Assembly (NCBI GenBank): GCA_964648505.1
Contig: CAZYMI010000015.1
Coordinates: 1-53,209 of the forward strand
Origin: CAZYMI01 sp964648505
GTDB lineage: Bacteria > Pseudomonadota > Alphaproteobacteria > Micavibrionales > Micavibrionaceae
Reading direction: 5' to 3'
Length of the DNA: 53,209 nucleotides
Below are positions 1 through 7,268 of the stretch, piece by piece. Numbering within the stretch: the stretch's first letter is position 1; every line of letters starts with the position of its first letter. The translations under genes were made by a program, and so were the position numbers. The notes under the pieces were generated by a model, which ran no database searches, was not told the origin of the DNA, and saw only the letters and a program-made list of their open reading frames with translations.

Positions 1-568
1 ACTCCGCTAACACCTTGAAGAGAAGTTTCGAACTTTCTCCTCCAAGGTGCGCCATCACTTTTTCAGAGCCAGAAAATCCGTCTAAGGCCTTGAAAGGCAA
101 AGAAGTTTCTGGCGTTCGAAAGCCTTCATTTCGCTGATACGAAAGATGGCCCACAAAAGCGAGTTTTAGCACCGCACGCTTGTCTTCCAAGCGCTCAGAA
201 ACCCATAGTTTACAAGGGTTTGCGAGAAATTCCAGCGAAGTTCGAAAAGATTCGTCATAGCCTTTGATCGGACGCCCGCAGTTCGCGATTTTCTCGGCCA
301 GAATCAGCTTACGCGCTTCAAATTCTTGGACCCGTTTCTCATAAGCTCTTACAACCGTGTCGCTATCTGCATCGACAATACGATCGAGCAGTTGCTCGAT
401 TTTCCGATCAATCTGCGACAGCTCCGCAGCCATCGTTTTCTTTTGCTCGGCTGCGGAAGCCAATCGCTGATCCCACAGATCGCGAAAGATCGCGGCAGCG
501 AGCGCAAACAAATCCTCAGATGGAGTGAGGGTCTTGAGCCTGACCCCAATCTCGCTAAAGCCTTGGAT
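1..568 (-). pseudogene. Large serine recombinase, C-terminal fragment
   Basis: The minus frame is open from 568 to the window start, with an in-frame stop just upstream at 569-571, so the catalytic N-terminus is absent. The visible part is the coiled-coil and tail typical of large alphaproteobacterial serine recombinases: the phrases DRIVDADSDTVVRAYEKRV, FLANPCKLW, LEDKRAVLKLAF and NEGFRTPETSLPFKALDGF appear in order. The protein continues past the window edge. A second, shorter tail of the same kind lies at 19935-20169. The abrupt end at 568, next to low-GC DNA, marks a recombination boundary. The family call rests on remembered motif order. Confidence 0.8.
47..152. repeat. Direct repeat, left copy (recombinase tail)
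   Basis: This 106-bp segment recurs at 20064-20169 in the same orientation with four mismatches by eye. Both copies encode the recombinase tail, so the repeat is shared coding sequence rather than a short attachment site. It brackets about 20 kb of accessory DNA and could serve for homologous excision. Confidence 0.9.
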
Positions 569-796
569 TTAAACGGTTTTTTTTAGTAAGCGGAGTATAC
601 GTGTAAGAAACCGTGTAAGTCAAGCTTTATAGTTTTGGACATTTGATAACATTTAATATCCCCGCATTTAATGAGCACAGTAGCCCTCACACCTTAGGAA
701 ACCAACTCACTAAAACTCTTTACTCAATATGATTTCTGCATTTATGAAGTAGTCAGGTTTCACGAATTATTGCACAAAAAGTATTTTCATAAATTG

Positions 797-825
797 TTGA
801 CTTAACAGTAATGGTACTTTAAATT
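797..825 (+). promoter_or_regulatory. Candidate sigma-70 promoter for the second metG
   Basis: TTGACT at 797-802 is followed after 17 nt by TAAATT at 820-825, about 32 nt before the ATG at 858. The 569-857 stretch is AT-rich and otherwise holds no gene that I can support. Confidence 0.45.
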
Positions 826-857
826 TTTTCTTCACAGTAACGCAGAAATTAAAATCA

Positions 858-2585
858 ATGAAAAAATATCTGATCACTAGCGCACTCCCCTATATTAATG
901 GCGTAAAACATCTGGGTAATTTGGCTGGCTCACTACTGCCTGCCGATGTGTATACACGGTACTTAAAACAAACCGGTAGAGATGCATTGTATATTTGCGC
1001 GACTGATGACCATGGAACGCCTGCTGAGATCGCTGCCCAAGAAATGGGCATGAATGTTCAAGATTTTTGCGACCAACAGCATGAGATACAAAAGAATATA
1101 TATAAAAACTTTGGTATTGAGTTCGACCATTTTGGTCGTACATCTAGGCAACAAAATATTGAGCTGACACAAAGATTTTCTGATGCAGTAATAAAAAATG
1201 GTTATGCAGAAATCAGATCGATGAAACAAATTTTCTCGGTAACCGATGATAGATTTCTTCCTGATAGATACGTTGTCGGAACATGTCCTAAATGCGGATA
1301 CCAAAATGCAAGGGGTGATCAGTGTGAAAGCTGTACCAATGTATTAGATCCAACAGAATTGATTAATCCGAGATCGGCGATCTCTGGTAGTGAAAATTTA
1401 GAAGTACGTGAGACAAATCACCTTTTCCTTTTGCTATCTAAATTATCACCACAAGTAAGGGCTTGGGTAGATACACAACAAAGTTGGCCACATTTGGTTA
1501 AATCAATTGCTTATAAGTGGCTTGATGAAGGTTTGCAGGACCGATGCATAACAAGAGATTTAAAATGGGGAGTGCCTACAAATATCAAAGGTTTAGAGAA
1601 CAAAGTTTTTTATGTTTGGTTCGATGCGCCTATTGGATATATAGCCGCAACTAAAGAGTGGGCTGATTTAAAGCCCGAGGAACGTGACTGGGAGTCCTAC
1701 TGGATGAAGGCAGATGAAAGTGTTCAGTATGTCCAATTTATGGCTAAAGACAACATACCATTCCACACTGTAAGTTTTCCTGCTTCCGAAATCGCAACAG
1801 GTGAGCCTTGGAAAAAAGTAGATTACCTTAAAGGCTTTAATTGGCTTAATTATTACGGCTCAAAATTTTCCACCTCTCAGAAAAGAGGCGTATTTACATC
1901 TGATGCTTTGGAAATTTTGCCCGCTGATTATTGGCGCTACTATCTAATGGCAAGATCGCCTGAAAGCTCAGATGCAACCTTCACATGGCAAGACTTCCAA
2001 ATTGCTATCAATAAAGATCTAGGTAACGTATTTGGCAATTTCATAAATAGAATTTTCAAATTTACTGAATCCAAATTTGGTGAAAAAATACCCCCAGCAG
2101 GAGAATGGTCGGATCTTGAAGAGCGTTACGTTGAAAGTTTTCAAACTACCATAAACGAATATTCTGGCCACCTAGAAGAACTCAACTTTAGGAAGTCAAT
2201 GGAAGCTCTTAGGCATATATGGGTTTTAGGAAATGAATATGTCGTTGAAGCTGCGCCTTGGACGGTGTTTAGCGCAGATAAATCTAGGGCTGCTACGGGC
2301 GTAAATTTCTCTTTTAATATAATTAGAATGATGGCTATTTTATCTAGACCTGTTATTCCTTTTACTTCTGAGAGAATTGCACAATCTCTAAGTATTGATA
2401 CAAACGCATGGATATTCGATGCTAGAGCAGAATTAAAATTTCTTACAGGTAACACGACTTTCAAAATTCCGGATCTTCTTTTTAAAAAATTGGAAGACGA
2501 TGAAATTTCTAGTCTTGAAAAAAGGTTCTCTGGAAATGAGATGGCTTCGTTGCCCAATTCCTTACCTAATCAAAAATTATTATAA
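858..2585 (+). CDS. metG: Methionyl-tRNA synthetase, second copy (accessory type)
   Basis: This class I aminoacyl-tRNA synthetase charges tRNA-Met with methionine. At 575 aa it has the HIGH-like motif HLGN at residues 18-21, a four-cysteine zinc knuckle (C143, C146, C156, C159) and KFSTS at 336-340 as its KMSKS motif, a form I associate with archaeal-like bacterial MetRS. There is no C-terminal OB-fold tRNA-binding domain. It is very different from the housekeeping MetRS at 50679-52580. The gene is AT-rich, unlike the GC-rich element genes after it, and lies beside a truncated recombinase, so it was probably acquired. Established cases of duplicate bacterial MetRS confer tolerance to MetRS inhibitors; whether that applies here is inference. 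Confidence 0.95.
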   Translation: MKKYLITSALPYINGVKHLGNLAGSLLPADVYTRYLKQTGRDALYICATDDHGTPAEIAAQEMGMNVQDFCDQQHEIQKNIYKNFGIEFDHFGRTSRQQNIELTQRFSDAVIKNGYAEIRSMKQIFSVTDDRFLPDRYVVGTCPKCGYQNARGDQCESCTNVLDPTELINPRSAISGSENLEVRETNHLFLLLSKLSPQVRAWVDTQQSWPHLVKSIAYKWLDEGLQDRCITRDLKWGVPTNIKGLENKVFYVWFDAPIGYIAATKEWADLKPEERDWESYWMKADESVQYVQFMAKDNIPFHTVSFPASEIATGEPWKKVDYLKGFNWLNYYGSKFSTSQKRGVFTSDALEILPADYWRYYLMARSPESSDATFTWQDFQIAINKDLGNVFGNFINRIFKFTESKFGEKIPPAGEWSDLEERYVESFQTTINEYSGHLEELNFRKSMEALRHIWVLGNEYVVEAAPWTVFSADKSRAATGVNFSFNIIRMMAILSRPVIPFTSERIAQSLSIDTNAWIFDARAELKFLTGNTTFKIPDLLFKKLEDDEISSLEKRFSGNEMASLPNSLPNQKLL

Positions 2586-2588
2586 CTT

Positions 2589-3167
2589 TTAAGCTATATT
2601 ATAATCAATTAGAGGAGTTGGATATCTTATAACTTCATTCAGTTGTAAAGCTTTGGCTTGGCTTATTCCTGGTAAAACTTCAATTGAAAACAACTCTCTT
2701 ATCGAGCCACTAAATCTGAGCCAAGCTTCCGCATTGCCCGTTGTGATGTCAATAATCTGAATGCCACATTGAGGTTTGATATTATTTCGTTTTAAAGGCT
2801 CATCTAATGCTAAGCCTTCGTAACCATCATTACGCCCCAAGGACATTCCGGCAATTGCATATTTTCCATGAAATGTTAAACCTCTTAGAAAACCTGGGCA
2901 GAAGGCAACATCCTCACGTGCAAATGTTTCAGGATTTACTTTCTGCAAAAAGCCACGGCCTGACTCCAATAACCACAAAGATTTATTATACATTCTTGGT
3001 GAATGCGGCATTGAAAGCTTATTAATAACTGTATCGCCGCTATTAGTATCTATAAGAACTCCGGTTTTGCTTCTCTTGCCTTTCCAACCGTCGGGCTCGT
3101 CGGCATATACGTCATGCGTTGGCAGGCGACCGCGCAGCGGCAGATCATCATCAAAATCAGATTCCAT
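2589..3167 (-). pseudogene. TIGR03032-type protein fragment fused to the first codons of an element gene
   Basis: From about residue 22 the product matches the C-terminal half of TIGR03032/DUF4915 proteins as I remember them: GVLIDTNSGD, LSMPHSPR, LWLLESG, CPGFLRGLTFHG and the closing RELFSIEVLPG are all present, but the N-terminal half is missing. The first residues (MESDFDDDLPLRGRLPTHD) appear to belong to the gene that normally follows virD4: the ATG at 3167 overlaps the virD4 stop and has a GGGAGG ribosome site. The gene is therefore a chimera joined near 3113, where low-GC DNA meets the GC-rich element. It converges on the second metG. Whether it is expressed is unknown. Confidence 0.7.
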
Positions 3168-4785
3168 TTCGAAATTTCCTCCCGAGTGAGGGGCGGTAGC
3201 CATCAACATAAGACCACCGTCCACCACTGTATTGGACTAGGTGAGCCAGCTCGGGGGGTACCGGCTCGGTGATGATGCGCCGACGTTCAGCACCGTGCGC
3301 AGTTTGCACGATCACGAAATCTGACGGCGGGTGATACGGGTTCGGAAGATATCGACCCGCGAGAGATTGCGATGTGTAGTAGGGCCGCTTGTGTGCGAAG
3401 ATCGGCGGCAGATTTATACCTGCAAGCAGGATCAGTTGGCGGTCCTCGCCCATCGTCAAAATTTCGTCCGGAGTCATGAGTTTGCGCGCCTGTTTCGGGC
3501 GATGGGTCGCTTCAAACTGAAACCGCTTATAATCCCATACGGCGGTAATCGGATCGCCATTGAGAATGCGCATGACCGCATCCACCTTGGCGTGACGTGC
3601 GCGCGTTTGCAGCAGCGGATCGATGTAGGTAAGCGTTTCGCTCCCGAGCATATCGGAAATCATGTGCGCAGTTTGGTAGTCGCGCGTTCCGAGAAACTGG
3701 CGACACGCGCTTGAGCCAATGAAGGTTTGCACACCTGACGGCCCATAGTTTGCAGTGATTTGACCGATATCCTGAAAAACACCCCAAGTGCGGATGCCAA
3801 GGCCACGACCATATGTGTAAAGATTCTTGAGACCTTCGAAACAGCCAAGTTGCGCAGCCTCATCGATGATGAAGGTGATGCGGCCAGACCCTTGTTGCCG
3901 TGCTTTGTGAATCATTACGGCTGTGAAAAAGCACCGGAGAATTGGCGACCACATCGAAACATATTCGGCTGGCACTGTCAGGAAGATGTAGGCATTGCCT
4001 TCCGATACAAAATCCGCAAAGTCATATTGCGGATTTTCAAGGCTTGCGCGCAGCATCGGGTCATCAAGGATGCTCAGGCATCCGTAGATAGTCCCTAAAA
4101 TTGCGCCAAATTCACGTTGTGATTCACTTTGCTTTGCAAGAATTTCACCCGCAGCGCGGCGAATGTTGGCGTGTTTAGACTCCATCATGACATCAAGGAC
4201 TTTGATCCATTCCTCAGTGTCGCCTTCGATCATATTCAGAAGATCGCTCAACTGCACAAGCGTGACGCGACCATGCCGTTCAGCAAGGAACAACAGCCAT
4301 GCGCCCACCCATTCGCGCGCGCGGTTCTCAAAATAGCGGCTTTCACCGCCACCAGAGAATGGAATCAGGCTTTCGGCCAACATGCGGCAATCCGCATGGA
4401 CGCTCGCGCTATTGCGATTGAGCATGTCGATGGGATTGAGCCTTACTTTCGGTAGGCCAGCAATTCCCGAAGGGTTCCACGTTAAGACGTGCAAGCCGAG
4501 CGGAGCGTATGCGATGATCGATGTTGCAGCGAGTTCGCCCTTCAGATCGAGCACCATGCCAGCGGCATGCTGAGGCTGCGACAAAACATGTCCGAGAATA
4601 TCTCTGTGCTTCCCAGAGCCACTGCCGCCAAAGAGCGCCATCGGCGCGTCACCATTGTAATACAGGGGCCGCTCGCCAAAAAATCCGATTTGCAGCCCGT
4701 TCGGATTGAACAGACCTGCGGCCTCAGTTTCTCCCTCAGTTGCGAAGCGGGCAGAGCCAAAGCGCATCTCTTCATTGCGGTTCAT
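3157..4785 (-). CDS. VirD4/TraG-type conjugative coupling protein
   Basis: A type IV secretion coupling ATPase brings relaxase-bound DNA to the transfer channel. The 542-aa product has Walker A GGSGSGKH (about residues 53-60), a preceding LQIGFFGERPLYYNGDAPMA stretch and Walker B ITFIIDEA (near residue 300), followed by the TYGRGLGIRTW and VFQDIGQI segments typical of VirD4. The start at 4785 is chosen because GGAG precedes it and the longer frame runs through a terminator. No clear N-terminal membrane segments are seen, so it may be a soluble variant. The downstream gene start overlaps its stop. No VirB channel genes occur in the window; the relaxase partner is probably at 18027-19370. Confidence 0.93.
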   Translation of the reverse strand: MNRNEEMRFGSARFATEGETEAAGLFNPNGLQIGFFGERPLYYNGDAPMALFGGSGSGKHRDILGHVLSQPQHAAGMVLDLKGELAATSIIAYAPLGLHVLTWNPSGIAGLPKVRLNPIDMLNRNSASVHADCRMLAESLIPFSGGGESRYFENRAREWVGAWLLFLAERHGRVTLVQLSDLLNMIEGDTEEWIKVLDVMMESKHANIRRAAGEILAKQSESQREFGAILGTIYGCLSILDDPMLRASLENPQYDFADFVSEGNAYIFLTVPAEYVSMWSPILRCFFTAVMIHKARQQGSGRITFIIDEAAQLGCFEGLKNLYTYGRGLGIRTWGVFQDIGQITANYGPSGVQTFIGSSACRQFLGTRDYQTAHMISDMLGSETLTYIDPLLQTRARHAKVDAVMRILNGDPITAVWDYKRFQFEATHRPKQARKLMTPDEILTMGEDRQLILLAGINLPPIFAHKRPYYTSQSLAGRYLPNPYHPPSDFVIVQTAHGAERRRIITEPVPPELAHLVQYSGGRWSYVDGYRPSLGRKFRNGI

Positions 4786-4799
4786 AACAAATCTCCGAC

Positions 4800-4830
4800 A
4801 AAAAAAGGGGGAGCCGTCTGGCTCCCCCTT
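4800..4830 (-). terminator. Rho-independent terminator before virD4
   Basis: An 11-bp perfect stem (AAGGGGGAGCC with GGCTCCCCCTT, loop GTCT) is followed on the minus strand by a run of Ts (4801-4806). It ends transcription of the gene at 4850-5158 or attenuates readthrough into virD4. Confidence 0.85.
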
Positions 4831-4849
4831 GATCGCATTCAAACGTGCA

Positions 4850-5158
4850 TCAGACTGCCATCAACGCCCGAAGGGCAAATCCAATCGCAGCGCTCATCAG
4901 AGCCGCGCCCACGGTCGCGCGGCTCCCGTAAAACACGAGTGCTGCGCAAAATACTGCCCAGAAGAGGCTGGTCAGTCCTTCAAATCCGAAGCCCCATTGC
5001 CACCGCGTGAAGGCTTGCGCCGCCGGGAGCGTTGCGTTGAAAAGAGGGGGAGCAACAAAAAACGTCAGTCCAAAAGCGATGACGTTTGCGAGGCCTTCCA
5101 TCGACCGCATGAAGAACGACACGTGCGGTTGCTGTTGACCGTGGTTTTGCTGGTTCAT
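4850..5158 (-). CDS. Small membrane protein of the mobile element
   Basis: The product is 102 aa with a Gln/His-rich start and about three hydrophobic stretches (residues 23-43, 60-75 and 80-100), so it is an inner-membrane protein. A strong GGAGGT ribosome site lies 4 nt before the ATG. It is in the same orientation as virD4 and separated from it by a terminator. I do not recognise the family. Position and size fit an accessory transfer gene, but no motif proves this. Confidence 0.7.
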   Translation of the reverse strand: MNQQNHGQQQPHVSFFMRSMEGLANVIAFGLTFFVAPPLFNATLPAAQAFTRWQWGFGFEGLTSLFWAVFCAALVFYGSRATVGAALMSAAIGFALRALMAV

Positions 5159-5248
5159 GGTGACCTCCTGAAAGTTACCGGACGCACGGGGCGTCCGGCG
5201 TGAGTCGAGGAATAGCGGGGCGTGACGCGAGCAGCGGGGGGGAACGCA

Positions 5249-5662
5249 TCAGTTATCGTTTGCAGCGCGCACCCCCCAAAGCAGGCTCTCTCTTGGAAAG
5301 GTCGCCCGTAAAATCGTCGCCAAGACGATGAATCTCCGCTGTGCTTGAACTCGCACGTAGCGCGCGCCGTTGGGCGTTGGTAACGTGCAGCAGGTATCGC
5401 GAAACCAGTCGCGAATGCTTTCGGTCTCAAAGACCGATGTATCCAGATCGACCGGATCGCCGTCAGCGTTGATGATCAAGCCGCGATAATCGCGGAACCA
5501 ATTGACAAGTGTTTCATGCCAAGCATCACGAGTTAATCCGAGCGAAAAAGCAAACACTCGCACGTCTCGAATAAACTCAGGTCTCAGATCATTTATTTCG
5601 ACAATTAGTGTTTTTCTCTCGCGACAATAGCCGAGCGGAAGGCAGTTCACACAGATGCTCAT
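5249..5662 (-). CDS. Hypothetical protein, 137 aa
   Basis: The family is not recognised. The protein starts with a possible metal-binding CVNCLPLGYC pattern, has a Trp-rich middle (DAWHETLVNWFRDYRG), a short acidic stretch and an Arg-rich C-terminal third. A GGAG lies about 8 nt before the ATG. It shares orientation with the genes at 4850-5158 and 3157-4785 and has similar GC content, so it probably belongs to the same transfer-region operon. It has no signal peptide or membrane segment. Confidence 0.6.
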   Translation of the reverse strand: MSICVNCLPLGYCRERKTLIVEINDLRPEFIRDVRVFAFSLGLTRDAWHETLVNWFRDYRGLIINADGDPVDLDTSVFETESIRDWFRDTCCTLPTPNGARYVRVQAQRRFIVLATILRATFPRESLLWGVRAANDN

Positions 5663-5878
5663 TTAACGGACTCCTTCGTGCCAGAGGAGATTGTCTTTCT
5701 ATTATCAATCTCTGAGCCGTTTTTGTCTGAAAGAGTCGCAGCGTCCATTACAGAAAGACGGCGTACAAATGCCAGCCTCCGCAGAATTTGATTGATGGAT
5801 ATTCCGCATGTTTGAAATATGCCCGCTCGCGAGGCATGAGTTTGGCCTTGAAACCGAGGAGTTCCAATTTAATGTACG

Positions 5879-5894
5879 TTTCACTTAAGTGAAA
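5879..5894. promoter_or_regulatory. Perfect 16-bp palindrome over a start codon (operator candidate)
   Basis: TTTCACTTAAGTGAAA is fully self-complementary, and its last base is the A of the ATG at 5894. A dimeric repressor bound here would block initiation of the downstream gene and could also act on the divergent gene at 5662. Confidence 0.6.
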
Positions 5895-6868
5895 TGAACA
5901 TCAGGATGGAAATGAGCCTTGAGCGAAGCAACGTGGCGAAAACTGCCAGCGGGAACACGCCCGAGCACGTCCTCCAAAGGAAGGCGCTCGACAAATTCGA
6001 ATTCCGATCCGCACTGACCAGAATCCTTGAGGCAATCAAATCCACAAACAGTTTAAGCTGGGACAAGCTTGAAGAAGAGATTCCCAAGATTTTAAAGATT
6101 TTTGAAAAAAGCGAACAATCCGAGTTTTGGCAAAACGAAAAGATCAATCGGGATGATTGTGCTTCTGAAATACCACGATCTACGATTTATAGGCTGTTTC
6201 AAGGAAAAAACATATCTTCAGTCAAACAGCTTCACACCATATATCTCTGGTCTATGTTTCATCACCCCCTCATATCTGTTTCGGAAATAGGAAAGGAGTA
6301 CTATCGTAAGGACGTTAAGCAAAATCAGAAATTTACGGTTTCGCTACTTGGTATCCTGCAAGATCAAGAATTTCCAGACTCTCGGGCAATAGATTATGCT
6401 CGCGGAGTGTACCGATTATTTCGGCCCGCGCGTGGGGGGGCCGATTGGGAAACGATGTTATGCCGACTGACGATAGGGCAGTCAGATCAAGACAAGTTCG
6501 AATGCACCCTCGAAAGCCGTTACATGGAAGTGAATGGAACAAAGTTGACATCTGACCGAGCAGTTGGGAAGTTTGCTCCATATCATAATCGCGGCATCGC
6601 GATTATGCGTCTTGGTGCGAGAGGAGCGATCACTTTAATGTTTGATGCTTTGCATGAAGATTCGGCACAAAATAACTACAAGAAAGTCGAGGGTCTTATG
6701 ACCGTATCCTTAGACTTCGAGCATGCTTACTCAGTCCCATTTATCGCATTTCGATCCGATCAGGAGTTTGAGATTGGCACGGCGTCCGATCAGATATTTT
6801 CCCCTGCGGATGTGATTGCCAAGATTCCAACTGACTTCAAGCGAATGATGGAAGGTCGTTTTCGGTAA
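5894..6868 (+). CDS. Putative regulator with a central helix-turn-helix-like segment
   Basis: A 324-aa soluble protein. Residues about 90-120 (IPRSTIYRLFQGKNISSVKQ) look like the recognition region of a lambda-repressor-type helix-turn-helix. The C-terminal half, with YHNRGIAIMRLGARGAITLMF, looks like a beta-rich sensing or dimerisation domain. I do not recognise the family. The first ATG overlaps a perfect palindrome, which fits autoregulation; ATGs at 5906 and 5912 are alternative starts. It is transcribed away from the virD4-side genes and is followed by a stem-loop-rich region. The function is inferred only from the helix-turn-helix-like stretch. Confidence 0.6.
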   Translation: MNIRMEMSLERSNVAKTASGNTPEHVLQRKALDKFEFRSALTRILEAIKSTNSLSWDKLEEEIPKILKIFEKSEQSEFWQNEKINRDDCASEIPRSTIYRLFQGKNISSVKQLHTIYLWSMFHHPLISVSEIGKEYYRKDVKQNQKFTVSLLGILQDQEFPDSRAIDYARGVYRLFRPARGGADWETMLCRLTIGQSDQDKFECTLESRYMEVNGTKLTSDRAVGKFAPYHNRGIAIMRLGARGAITLMFDALHEDSAQNNYKKVEGLMTVSLDFEHAYSVPFIAFRSDQEFEIGTASDQIFSPADVIAKIPTDFKRMMEGRFR

Positions 6869-6960
6869 GGTGTTTTCGCCGAACGAGATTGCGGATACGT
6901 TTGCTGAATCCGCCAACCCATAACGTGGATTATCGGTAACAACCGGCTACCGCAGCCCGC

Positions 6961-7227
6961 AAGATGTGTGTTGTATTACAACACCATCTTGGCAAGGGGA
7001 CCGCTGCGCACCCCCGTTGCATCCCCCGAGCCGCTGGCACTTCCCAAGACCCGTTCCCAAGTGGTCAGGGCCGGTCAGTGCCAGTGCACCGTTTGGCCGT
7101 TGCATCACCAGATCAGGGGAGCCTTCAAGCTCCCCCGACACCCCCATGACCAAGGGGCATTCGCGCCCCTCTGGATACCCTCGACCAACCGTCCGCCGAT
7201 TGGATACCGTCAGGGCTTTCGCGCCCT
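6961..7227. other. Gene-free region with a cluster of stem-loops
   Basis: The 6869-7268 interval has no convincing gene. It contains four hairpins: 6961-6990 (AAGATG and GTGTTG arms around a TATTA loop, one bulge), about 7118-7138 (GGGGAGC/GCTCCCC), 7154-7171 (AGGGGC-ATTCG-CGCCCCT type) and 7210-7227 (CAGGGC-TTTCG-CGCCCTG type). The last two share a near-identical loop. None has a T-run, so they are not simple terminators. A structured RNA, a protein-binding array or an oriT remnant are all possible. Confidence 0.45.
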
Positions 7228-7268
7228 GAACCACGACAAGGACAGTCTAATCATCCAAACATGGCCCC

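Noticed and set aside
569..857. T-box or other leader controlling the second metG
   Set aside because: No specifier-type stem or T-box consensus is visible; only a promoter-like pair could be supported.
895..1304. Long minus-strand open frames inside the second metG
   Set aside because: They lie antisense to a strongly supported gene and have no motif or ribosome site.
4129..5203. Plus-strand open frames opposite virD4 and the small membrane gene
   Set aside because: Antisense to motif-bearing genes and lacking ribosome sites.
6947..7234. Open frames on both strands in the stem-loop region
   Set aside because: Several frames are open at once because of GC-rich hairpins; none has a start site or a plausible composition.
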